From Syntrophobacterales bacterium (GTDB lineage: Bacteria; Desulfobacterota; Desulfobaccia; Desulfobaccales; 0-14-0-80-60-11): a stretch of DNA of 7,682 nt. The translations under genes and the position numbers were made by a program. The stretch lies in assembly GCA_020052215.1 (NCBI GenBank), contig JAGVPN010000184.1, positions 1 through 7,682 of the forward strand. The letters are read 5' to 3'. Every line of letters starts with the position of its first letter. Positions within the stretch are counted from its first letter, which is position 1. The notes beneath the pieces are model-generated. The model saw only the letters and a program-made list of their open reading frames with translations, did not search any database and had not been told where the DNA came from. Shown here in pieces: positions 1 through 6,375 of this stretch.

Positions 1-1761
1 GGCAAACCGGGAAAATTCATTGACCAGGTTCTTGATCTCATCCGCCTGATTGATGATGACCCGGGTGCATTCGTCAAAGATGGGGGCATCCTCGCCCAGA
101 CGGCCTTGGAGGCGGCGCTGCAGGCGCTGGGCCACCAGCTTGATGGGCGTCAAGGGGTTCTTGACTTCGTGGGCGATCCGCCGGGCCACCTCCCGCCAGG
201 CCGCCAGGCGCTGGGCCCTTTCTAACTCCGTCAGGTCCTCGAACACCAGCACCACTCCCAGGTCCTGGCCCGCCTCATCTCTGAGCGCCGTGGTTTTGAC
301 CAGGAGATAGAGGGTTTTGTCCGGCAAAACCAGGTGCAGGGGTTTTTCCACCATACCCCGGGAAGATTTCCGGGCCGCGGCCACCACGTCGGCCATGCGG
401 TTATATTCCCCGGGAGGCAGCAGCATCCGGCAGTCCTGGCCCAGGACCTCTTCCCGCTTGAGACGCAGCATCTGGGCGGCGGAATCGTTGATGTTGGTCA
501 CCCGCCCGGCGGCGTCGATGCCGATCACCCCGGCAGCCACATTTTTGAGCAGAATTTCCATGTCCCGCTTCTGGGCGGAAATCAGGGCGTGGCTGTCGCT
601 CAACTGCCGGTAGGTCGCGGCCAACTGCGCCTGGCTCTGCTGCAAGTCGTGGGTCATCTTGTTGAAGGATTGCACCAGGAAGCCGATTTCATCGAGGCCT
701 TCCTGATCGATGTGGATATCATAATCCCCCCCCGCCACCTTCACGGTGCCTTCGGCCAGCTGGCGGATGGGGGTGGTTATCTCCCGGGCCATGTAAAAAG
801 CCAGCCAGATGGCGGCCATCATGGCGATGAGGGTGACGATGATCAGGGTCAGGTAATGGCTGACTCGGACAGGGCTGAAGAGCAGGTGCCGCCGGCGCAG
901 GTCCTCAAGGCTCTTGGCCGCGGCGGCGATCTGCAGGAGTTGGGCCTGGGGGATGAGTTGCCGCACCACCACATAACCTGTCAGGGAGCCGGCGGCGTCT
1001 TTGAGGGGGACCGGCAGGGTCAGGAGTTCTCCTTGCGGGAGGGGCTGCCGGATGACCTGGTCCTGGGCCTCGGCGGCGGATCTGACCTCCGGCCAGGCCA
1101 GCGCCGGGAACGGCAACACCTGCGGCGCCAGGCTTTCGGCCACCACGGTCCCCCGGGGGTCACGGACCTCCAGGCCCGTCAGGTGAAAGTCCTCCATCCG
1201 GGGCTTGAGGAAAGCCGCCAGGGAACCCTGCTCTTCCTGGGGCCAGCCCTCTCTTTGGGCCAACTCCAGGCCCACCAGTTGACCACAGGCCTTGAGCTTG
1301 CTTTTCAACTCCTGGGAAACGGTGCGGCTGACGGTCAGGGCCTGATTCAGGGACTGCTCCACCTGGCGGTCCCAGGAGTAATCCACCCGGCTGGACATCA
1401 GCTGCCAGGACATGACGAAGAGAAAGAGGGTGGGCATCAGGGTCAAGGTAATGAAGGCCAGGACCAGCCGGGTCCGCAGGCGGGAGCCAAATACTTTACG
1501 GCGCCTCTCTAAAAAGAGCTTGGACAGGTGGCGGAAAATGAGAAAGGTGAACAGGAGTAGGAGAAAGATATTGATATTAAGAAGGCCGAAGGCCAGGAGA
1601 CTGCCGGTCACCGGCTGGCCGCCCCGATGCACCAGGTGGACTTCCAGGGAGGTAATGGCCACCACCAGGACCAGGGATATGGCGATGAGGACGCGTTCCC
1701 GGCGGCGTTTTTGATGCTCCTGGGGCGGGGTTTCGTCGTGGGGCGAGCGCTTACGCAGCAT
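1..1761 (-). CDS. NtrY-like sensor histidine kinase (partial, C-terminus beyond the left edge)
   Basis: This membrane sensor kinase should autophosphorylate on histidine and pass the phosphate to a response regulator. I translated 587 codons from an ATG at 1761 to the window edge without a stop. Membrane helices lie at about residues 24-44, 54-76, 99-118 and 303-324. An outside sensing region of about 185 residues separates the last two, which is the NtrY topology. A HAMP linker follows (about 325-375), then a PAS domain (about 399-508, containing GVIGIDAAGRVTNIN), then the phospho-acceptor H-box RIAHEVKNPLTPIKL with His531. The ATP-binding domain would lie beyond the edge. The start overlaps the upstream kinase gene by 11 nt, and AAAAGG lies just upstream, so translational coupling is likely. 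A sigma54-type response regulator often follows NtrY-like genes, but none is visible here. The signal sensed is unknown. The family call is firm; the name ntrY itself is not assigned. Confidence 0.93.
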   Translation of the reverse strand, partial: MLRKRSPHDETPPQEHQKRRRERVLIAISLVLVVAITSLEVHLVHRGGQPVTGSLLAFGLLNINIFLLLLFTFLIFRHLSKLFLERRRKVFGSRLRTRLVLAFITLTLMPTLFLFVMSWQLMSSRVDYSWDRQVEQSLNQALTVSRTVSQELKSKLKACGQLVGLELAQREGWPQEEQGSLAAFLKPRMEDFHLTGLEVRDPRGTVVAESLAPQVLPFPALAWPEVRSAAEAQDQVIRQPLPQGELLTLPVPLKDAAGSLTGYVVVRQLIPQAQLLQIAAAAKSLEDLRRRHLLFSPVRVSHYLTLIIVTLIAMMAAIWLAFYMAREITTPIRQLAEGTVKVAGGDYDIHIDQEGLDEIGFLVQSFNKMTHDLQQSQAQLAATYRQLSDSHALISAQKRDMEILLKNVAAGVIGIDAAGRVTNINDSAAQMLRLKREEVLGQDCRMLLPPGEYNRMADVVAAARKSSRGMVEKPLHLVLPDKTLYLLVKTTALRDEAGQDLGVVLVFEDLTELERAQRLAAWREVARRIAHEVKNPLTPIKLVAQRLQRRLQGRLGEDAPIFDECTRVIINQADEIKNLVNEFSRFA

Positions 1762-3583
1762 CAGCGCCTTTTTTCGGTAATCTCACCGTGAAGGTACTAC
1801 CGCTTCCGGCGACGCTGTCCACCGTAATGGTGCCGTGGTGATCGGTAACAATTTTGTTGATCACCGCCAGTCCCAGGCCGGTGCCTTTGTGTTTGGTGGT
1901 ATAAAAGGGATGAAAAATATTTTCCAGCACGTCCTTGCCCATCCCCTTGCCCGTATCCTGGACCGCAAACCACACCTGAGCGTCCCTGGTCCCGGAGCTT
2001 AACAAGATTTTGCCTTGGCCTTCCGTGGCTTCCAGGGCATTCTTGAGCAGGTTCAGCAGGACCTGTTCGAGCTGGTTGGGGTCGGCCTCAACGGGTGGCA
2101 AATTCGGCTCCAACCGCTCTTCCAGAATAATCCCTTTTTCCTGGATGGCGTCTCCCATCAAAGCCTTCACGTCCTGGATCACCTGGTTCAGATCGATTTT
2201 CTTGAGGGAAGGGGGGGCGGGGCGCAGAAAATCCCGCAATTCCCCCAGGAAAGACTCCAGGCGCTTCACTTCTTTCTGGATAACCCCCAGTTTCTCCTGG
2301 GCCGCCGGGTCCTCGGAGAGGCGCCGCTCCACCTGGTTGGCCAGGCCGCCGATAACCATCAGGGGATTCTTGATTTCATGGCTGACATAAGCGGCCGCTT
2401 CCCCCACCGCGGCAAAACGCTCCGAATGCAGCAGACGCTCCTGGGACTCCAGGAGTTCCTCGGTTTTCAACTCCACCTGGCGGCTCAGACTCTTGTTCCA
2501 GAACAAGGCGGTGCCGATCAAAGCCCCGCTGGCCCCCAACACCACGATAAAGAACAGGCCTACCAGGAACAATTCCTGGTGCAGGACCCGCCCCACGGTG
2601 CCGGAGACTTCCGCCACCGGGGCTACCACCGCCACCCCCCAGAGATTGTGGTTCGGGTCTTCCACCTCGGTTACCCCGGTGATAAACCCTTTATCAAACC
2701 GAATGGGGGTATAAGCCACCAGCTTGGGGGTCTGTCCCAGTTGCTGACGGTGCCAGCCGGAGGTATATTGCCCCGAGCCTTCCTTCCCCAACAGGATGTC
2801 AGCCTGGATTTCCCGAAGGCCCGTGAACGTAATTTTGGGATTGCGAGCCAAACGGACATTGATGGCATCCTGGCCAACAAAATCTTTCTCATAATGGGCC
2901 AGAAATACGCCGGTTTGATCGATGATCCAGGCATAACCGCTCTGGCCGGAACGGACATCGGCGATGACTTTCTCGCAAATGAAAAATGGGTTGATAAGAA
3001 ATTCGAGCACCCCGGCGAAGTTAGCTTCAGGGCCGGGCCCATAGAGGGGGGTCAAAAAACGCATGACTCGCCGGTCTTTCCAGGGAGCATCGGGGGACAC
3101 GAAGGTCTTGCTCAAAAACAGCCGGCCCCGGTGCGCCGGGTCTTTGCCCCAGTCCAGGAATCGGGGCGGGAGGATCAGGCTGCCGGCCGGAGGCGGATGG
3201 GGGGAGGTGCCGAAAGACTGAACCCCCACGCCTTGGGAGTTGTAACGGTTAATCTCCAACAGGCCGAAGCGCTTGTGCCGGGCAAACCTTTCTTCCAGGG
3301 ATGCATCTATGGTCCGCTCGTCGGGCGGGGTGGTTTGGAACAGGCCGGCATAGCCCAGGAGGGCGTTCTCCAGGAAGTCGAAATAGGACTCCACGTTGTC
3401 GGCGATTTTGCGGGCCAGCATCAACTGCTGCTGGTTGAACTGTTCCTGGAGGATAACCTCCACCTGCTTATTCAGTCGTTGCCAGAAGGTGTAAAAAAGA
3501 ATGGATAAGAGGGCGGCCCCGGCCACGATGATCACGATGATCAGGCTCAGGCGGAAAGTTCCCCGGGACCGGCCGGCTGGCAT
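1751..3583 (-). CDS. Cache-domain sensor histidine kinase
   Basis: This 610-aa inner-membrane kinase has a helix at residues 12-34, a periplasmic region of about 300 residues, and a second helix at about 338-362. The periplasmic part resembles a double-Cache (dCache) ligand-binding domain: it has the GYAWIIDQTGVFLAH strand near 217-230 and a second Cache-like half. A short coiled linker leads to the H-box YVSHEIKNPLMV with His402. The ATPase domain is complete: N-box around NLLKNALEA (511-519), G1 box DTGKGMG (543-549), F-box HPFYTT, and G2 box GTGLGLA (567-573). No receiver domain is present, so it needs a separate response regulator. The ATG at 3583 is preceded by AAGGGG, with 10 nt between; an ATG at 3590 is in another frame. 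A candidate sigma70 promoter lies upstream. The 3' end overlaps the NtrY-like gene, suggesting one operon. Ligand unknown; Cache domains of such kinases often bind small organic acids or amino acids. Confidence 0.94.
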   Translation of the reverse strand: MPAGRSRGTFRLSLIIVIIVAGAALLSILFYTFWQRLNKQVEVILQEQFNQQQLMLARKIADNVESYFDFLENALLGYAGLFQTTPPDERTIDASLEERFARHKRFGLLEINRYNSQGVGVQSFGTSPHPPPAGSLILPPRFLDWGKDPAHRGRLFLSKTFVSPDAPWKDRRVMRFLTPLYGPGPEANFAGVLEFLINPFFICEKVIADVRSGQSGYAWIIDQTGVFLAHYEKDFVGQDAINVRLARNPKITFTGLREIQADILLGKEGSGQYTSGWHRQQLGQTPKLVAYTPIRFDKGFITGVTEVEDPNHNLWGVAVVAPVAEVSGTVGRVLHQELFLVGLFFIVVLGASGALIGTALFWNKSLSRQVELKTEELLESQERLLHSERFAAVGEAAAYVSHEIKNPLMVIGGLANQVERRLSEDPAAQEKLGVIQKEVKRLESFLGELRDFLRPAPPSLKKIDLNQVIQDVKALMGDAIQEKGIILEERLEPNLPPVEADPNQLEQVLLNLLKNALEATEGQGKILLSSGTRDAQVWFAVQDTGKGMGKDVLENIFHPFYTTKHKGTGLGLAVINKIVTDHHGTITVDSVAGSGSTFTVRLPKKGADAA

Positions 3584-3609
3584 AGCGCATTAACCCCTTA
3601 AATTGATTA

Positions 3610-3638
3610 AATCTATCACCTTTCCCCGGCCTTGACAA
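3610..3638 (-). promoter_or_regulatory. Candidate sigma70-type promoter for the two-kinase operon
   Basis: On the minus strand TTGTCA (3638-3633, five of six matches to TTGACA) is followed after 17 nt by TAGATT (3615-3610, four of six matches to TATAAT). It sits about 27 nt upstream of the ATG of the Cache kinase gene. The -35 box lies inside the short palindrome CCTTG-T-CAAGG (3630-3640), which could be an operator half-site or chance. The local drop in GC supports a control region. No start site can be proven from sequence alone. Confidence 0.45.
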
Positions 3639-3652
3639 GGATTCTGCCCGGG

Positions 3653-3684
3653 AAAAAAAATCTCTGGCAGGATATGGGCCTGGC
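3653..3684 (-). terminator. Weak candidate terminator after mazG
   Basis: Just downstream of the mazG stop, the minus strand carries an imperfect stem (CAGG pairing with CCTG, plus one more pair beyond a mismatch, 3666-3684). A run of eight T follows (3660-3653) after about five other bases. The stem is short and the T run is not directly attached, so intrinsic termination would be weak at best. Its position between mazG and the next promoter is the best argument for it. Confidence 0.22.
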
Positions 3685-3697
3685 TGCGGCCGCGCCC

Positions 3698-4504
3698 TCA
3701 CGGGGATGGGGCTTTCTCTTTTTTGCAGCCTTCCCAAATGGTATCCATCTCCTCCAGGGTGGCGGTCTCCGGGGTCTTGCCCTGCTTGGCCAGGGTTCGT
3801 TCCACCACGTTAAACCGCTTGATGAATTTATAAATGGTGCGCCTCAGGGCCCCTTCGGAATCGATGTTGAGGAAACGGGCGACATTGACCACGGAGAAAA
3901 GCAGGTCCCCCAGTTCCTCCTCCCAGGCCGGGTTGGCGGGCTGGGACAGGGCCTGGCGCAACTCCTGCCATTCCTCCTGGACTTTATCCAAGGCGCCTTT
4001 GAGGTTGGGCCAATCGAAACCCCGGCGGGCCGCGGCCTCCCCCAGACGCTGGGCCTGAACCAGGGCCGGCAGGGCCGGAGAGACCTGACCCAGGGTCGGC
4101 GCCGCCGGAGTCTTGCCTTCCTGGGCTTTGGCCTGCTGCCAGAGACGGCGCAGTTCTTCCTGGGTCTCGGCCTGGGCGTCCCCAAATACATGGGGATGCC
4201 GGTGGATCATCTTGGCCGCGATTCCCGCAGTCACTTCCGCCAGAGAAAAATTCCCCCGCTCCTGATAGAGGTCGCTCAAGAACACCAGGTGCAGCAGCAG
4301 GTCCCCCAGTTCCTCTTTGATCTTGCCGGGATCATTGCTGTCCAGGGCCTCCACCAGTTCATAAGCCTCTTCCAGCAGATAAGTCTTTAAGGTCTCCGGG
4401 GTCTGCTGGGCGTCCCAGGGGCATCCCCCCGGCCCCCGCAAGCGCCGCACAATGGCCACAAATTCATTCAGCGCCGCACCCGGGTCGCCGTTTGTATCGG
4501 TCAT
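3698..4504 (-). CDS. mazG: Nucleoside triphosphate pyrophosphohydrolase MazG
   Basis: MazG hydrolyses nucleoside triphosphates to the monophosphate and pyrophosphate in the cytoplasm, clearing non-canonical nucleotides and, in some bacteria, influencing the stringent response. The 268-aa protein has the two-domain layout of full-length MazG (E. coli MazG is about 263 aa). The first domain carries GPGGCPWD (24-31), the metal-binding LEEAYELVEAL helix (E45, E46, E49) and EELGDLL (64-70, D68). RHPHVFG follows at 102-108. The second domain repeats the metal motifs as EEWQEL (E177, E178, E181) and EELGDLLFSVVN (D200), with a typical C-terminal helix. All expected acidic residues are present, so it is probably active. 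The ATG at 4504 gives about 11 residues more than E. coli MazG, and the ribosome site before it is poor, but no better start is in frame. It lies 100 nt after cvpA, possibly with its own promoter. Confidence 0.97.
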   Translation of the reverse strand: MTDTNGDPGAALNEFVAIVRRLRGPGGCPWDAQQTPETLKTYLLEEAYELVEALDSNDPGKIKEELGDLLLHLVFLSDLYQERGNFSLAEVTAGIAAKMIHRHPHVFGDAQAETQEELRRLWQQAKAQEGKTPAAPTLGQVSPALPALVQAQRLGEAAARRGFDWPNLKGALDKVQEEWQELRQALSQPANPAWEEELGDLLFSVVNVARFLNIDSEGALRRTIYKFIKRFNVVERTLAKQGKTPETATLEEMDTIWEGCKKEKAPSP

Positions 4505-4552
4505 GTTGCTATACCGTTTTCTCTATGAAATAAAAGAAACCATAAAGCTGAC

Positions 4553-4568
4553 TGCTGAAAGCTTGCCA
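4553..4568 (-). promoter_or_regulatory. Possible sigma54 (-24/-12) promoter upstream of mazG
   Basis: Reading the minus strand from 4568, TGGCAAG-N6-GCA places the invariant GG and GC exactly 10 nt apart, as in the sigma54 consensus TGGCAC-N5-TTGC. The -24 half is good; the -12 half reads CAGCA rather than TTGCA. Initiation would fall about 40 nt before the mazG ATG. A single match of this kind can arise by chance, and no enhancer site was recognised. Confidence 0.22.
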
Positions 4569-4604
4569 AACTTATAGCAGCGATTCTTGAATAAGCCCGC
4601 CGCT

Positions 4605-5216
4605 TCAGACCCGGAGTCCCTGCCCTAAATTTGGCCTGGGCGCGGCCGGCGGCGGCGGCCCCTGATCCTCCTGAGGCCGGGATTCCTCTACCTGGCGATT
4701 TTCCCGGGGCCGGCGCCATTCCTTCAGGTAATCGTTCAGACGTTGCTTGAAGTCCGGTGGAAGCAATTCCAAAGATTGGCGGGAGAGAGAAATGAGGTGG
4801 GGAGCGGCGACGGAGCCTTTCAACAGGTGGGAGTTTCGGGGCAGCACCACCCCCAACAACATCAGGGCAAAACCCACCAGGAGCGCCCCTTTGGCCAGGG
4901 CAAAGGTCCCGCCCAGGAGGCGGTCAAAAAAATCCAGGTAGAGATGGTAGAGCAGGCGCTGGATAAAATGGGCCACCAGCCGGGTGAGCCAGTAGACGGC
5001 CACGAACACCACGGCAAAGGCGACCCACCGGGCATGGTTGGGGTCGGTGATCCAGGGAGCCAACCAAGACGCCAGGCGGAGGTAGGTGTGGGCCGCCACC
5101 ACCACGCCCCCCACCACCCCCACCAGGGTCCCCAACTCCTGAAACAGGCCCCGGTAATAGCCTCTCAGGGTGATCAAGCCCAGAAGAATAATAATCCCCA
5201 GGTCTAACAGGTTCAT
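4605..5216 (-). CDS. cvpA: CvpA family membrane protein
   Basis: This 203-aa inner-membrane protein matches the CvpA family, named for colicin V production in E. coli. Its true role is poorly defined but linked to envelope homeostasis. Seen directly: an N-terminal NLLDLGIIILLGLITLRGYYRG segment typical of the family, membrane helices at about residues 4-18, 25-45, 62-82 and 103-125, and the conserved DRLLGGTFALAKGALL stretch (98-113) around the last helix. The C-terminal 40 residues are soluble, charged and proline-rich (PPPPAAPRP near 187-195), longer than a minimal CvpA tail. The ATG at 5216 is preceded by AGAAGGA with 9 nt between. It starts 82 nt after the endolysin gene on the same strand and is followed by mazG. 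I see no colicin gene nearby, so a bacteriocin role is not implied. Confidence 0.92.
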   Translation of the reverse strand: MNLLDLGIIILLGLITLRGYYRGLFQELGTLVGVVGGVVVAAHTYLRLASWLAPWITDPNHARWVAFAVVFVAVYWLTRLVAHFIQRLLYHLYLDFFDRLLGGTFALAKGALLVGFALMLLGVVLPRNSHLLKGSVAAPHLISLSRQSLELLPPDFKQRLNDYLKEWRRPRENRQVEESRPQEDQGPPPPAAPRPNLGQGLRV

Positions 5217-5298
5217 GCCCGGCCGTCCTTCTGATGCACAGGCCTATCAGAAAAACCGCTACCCGTCAAGCCCGGAGCAGGTTTACCGTCTCCCCTGG

Positions 5299-5727
5299 TC
5301 AGGCAGGGACCCGATACCCCAAGACCCGACTCATGGGGAACCAGGCGGAACCAACGGCATCCCCCTGGTTGCCGCCCAGGAGTCTTACCCGGTTGTCTTC
5401 CCAATCCTCCAGGAACCCTACATGGCCGGATTGGGGGCCACGCGCCAGGACCACCACCACCCCTTGGCCGAACTCTTCATCGGTGGGCTCCCGGCCCCAA
5501 TTGAGCCACGATCTCGCCCAGGCGTTATTGGTGCCATCATACCCGGCCAACTGCATGACCCGGTTGGCAAAGGCTGAGCACCAGGCCGTTTCGTCGGCTT
5601 GATTGTCAGGGTAGCCAATCGTTGTGGATTCCAAACACTCCACGATAAAGGCATTTGCCTCTGGGCCGGGGATTTCATGGATGCCAAGTTTGCTTCTGGC
5701 AATCGCCATCCACGGGTATTCGATCAT
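5299..5727 (-). CDS. Phage-type endolysin, CHAP/NlpC-P60-like (TIGR02594 type)
   Basis: This 142-aa protein is a probable peptidoglycan hydrolase that cuts the cell wall at the end of a lytic cycle. It opens with YPWMAIARSKLGIHEIPGP (4-22), followed by ETAWCSAFANRVM with the likely nucleophile Cys50, ARSWLNWG (71-78), a strand VVVLARGPQSGHVGFLED with the likely catalytic His102, and LLGGNQGDAV (116-125), where Asn120 may complete the site. It ends in SRVLGYRVPA. This order matches the TIGR02594 family as I know it, found in phages and prophages. There is no signal peptide or cell-wall-binding domain, so it would need a holin to reach the wall. The ATG at 5727 has a strong AGGAGG ribosome site 7 nt upstream and overlaps the stop of a 20-codon ORF as ATGA. 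It is the last gene of the module before cvpA. Whether it acts as amidase or endopeptidase cannot be told. Confidence 0.9.
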   Translation of the reverse strand: MIEYPWMAIARSKLGIHEIPGPEANAFIVECLESTTIGYPDNQADETAWCSAFANRVMQLAGYDGTNNAWARSWLNWGREPTDEEFGQGVVVVLARGPQSGHVGFLEDWEDNRVRLLGGNQGDAVGSAWFPMSRVLGYRVPA

Positions 5728-5786
5728 GGCCCTCCCTCCTCAGGGTGGAGATGGCTGACCAGACAATCCACCCGATCTTCGCTCAT
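5724..5786 (-). CDS. Tiny 20-aa ORF between lysis genes (possible)
   Basis: The ORF encodes MSEDRVDCLVSHLHPEEGGP and stops. Its ATG overlaps the stop of the preceding membrane-protein gene as ATGA, and its own TGA overlaps the endolysin ATG as another ATGA. A G-rich stretch (GGGGGAGGG) precedes its start. The strong endolysin ribosome site lies within its last codons. The peptide is polar, with no membrane segment, and I do not recognise it. It may be a short leader whose translation couples the endolysin to the gene before it, or two chance overlaps. Its size prevents any call from homology. Confidence 0.35.
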   Translation of the reverse strand: MSEDRVDCLVSHLHPEEGGP

Positions 5787-6046
5787 CGCACCACCCTCCC
5801 CCGCATATCGTGGCCGTGGTAATTCAGGGCTTCCCACATGCCGTGGTGCTCCACCTCATGCTCGAAGCGGGAAACAAAGCGGTCGCCCAGTTCTTCCCGG
5901 CAACTGGAAAAATGGTGCGACAGTTCGTCCACCTTCTTTTCCAAGCGCACCAGCATGCGCCACACCAGGAGGCCGCTCACCCCGGCAAAGAGGCCCAGCA
6001 GAGAGACCAAAGCCCCCATGTGCTCACTTAAGTCCTGGTAATTCAT
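5783..6046 (-). CDS. Small membrane-anchored helical protein of the lysis cassette
   Basis: With the ATG at 6046 this is an 87-aa protein with one hydrophobic helix at about residues 9-31 (MGALVSLLGLFAGVSGLLVW). A charged helical segment follows, RMLVRLEKKVDELSHHF (30-46), which could form a coiled coil, and the tail is rich in His, Glu and Arg and ends in GRVVR. The family is not recognised. Its position between a holin-like gene and the endolysin, and its shape, fit an antiholin, a second holin component or an inner-membrane spanin-like protein, but none is proven. The start is uncertain: a GTG at 6091 in the same frame would add 15 residues (SPPRPPGDSGKNHL) unlike a normal N-terminus, and neither start has a clear spaced ribosome site. 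The stop overlaps the next small ORF as ATGA. Confidence 0.75.
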   Translation of the reverse strand: MNYQDLSEHMGALVSLLGLFAGVSGLLVWRMLVRLEKKVDELSHHFSSCREELGDRFVSRFEHEVEHHGMWEALNYHGHDMRGRVVR

Positions 6047-6114
6047 CAGATGATTTTTCCCGGAATCCCCGGGGGGGCGTGGTGGCGACACCCCGCCCCG
6101 CCCGGATTCATTCT

Positions 6115-6375
6115 TTAGCCGTTGGCGCCGGCGCTGTACCTGGCCGTAGGTTTGGCACCCTGGGAGAAGGTCACCGCTTCGTCGTGTCCACCTTCTTTAA
6201 TCCGATCCGTAGGGCTCTTGGCTACCCCGGCCCGCAGCGCCGCCAGTCCCAGGGACGCCAACAGACCGAGGACCACCTGGTACTGTTCCTGGCTCAGCCA
6301 CCCCATGGCCAGGGCAAAACTGGCCAGGGCCGCCACCACGGCGGTGATGTAGGTTTTCTTGCCCTCCAAGGTCAT
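6115..6375 (-). CDS. Holin-like two-helix phage membrane protein
   Basis: This small protein (86 aa from the ATG at 6375) begins MTLEGKKTYITAVVAALASFALAMGWL and has two hydrophobic stretches, at about residues 8-26 and 35-52, the second ending in LGLAALRAGVAK. The rest is a polar tail of about 35 residues. The pattern of a short GKKTY lead, two helices and an ALRAGV end is common in small phage proteins next to endolysins, often annotated as holin or left unnamed. Its inferred role is to permeabilise the inner membrane and let the endolysin out. Two adjacent ATGs exist: the one at 6378 forms an ATGA overlap with the virion gene stop, but the one at 6375 has the better 5-nt spacing to GGAGG. 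A longer in-frame reading starting at 6444 lies inside the virion gene and is unlikely. Holin function is inferred, not shown. Confidence 0.7.
   Translation of the reverse strand: MTLEGKKTYITAVVAALASFALAMGWLSQEQYQVVLGLLASLGLAALRAGVAKSPTDRIKEGGHDEAVTFSQGAKPTARYSAGANG

Noticed and set aside
334..1512. Plus-strand open frame of 392 codons opposite the NtrY-like gene
   Set aside because: The minus strand encodes four membrane helices, HAMP, PAS and an H-box here. The plus frame is a composition shadow without motifs.
2015..3508. Long plus-strand open frame of 497 codons opposite the Cache kinase gene
   Set aside because: It lies exactly antisense to a kinase with all catalytic boxes intact. Its translation has no recognisable domain and is rich in Gln, Gly and His, as expected from the complement of GC-biased codons.
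3632..4390. Plus-strand frame of 252 codons over mazG
   Set aside because: It mirrors mazG, which has both sets of metal-binding motifs; the plus frame looks like no protein family.
4605..5216. A colicin V bacteriocin system suggested by cvpA
   Set aside because: No bacteriocin precursor, immunity or export gene lies nearby; cvpA is widespread as a general membrane protein gene.
5230..5269. Hairpin TCTGAT...ATCAGA and a TTGACG-15-GATAGG promoter-like pair before cvpA
   Set aside because: The stem has only 6 bp, and the T run precedes rather than follows it on the minus strand, so it is not a terminator. The promoter spacing of 15 and the weak -10 box are not convincing.
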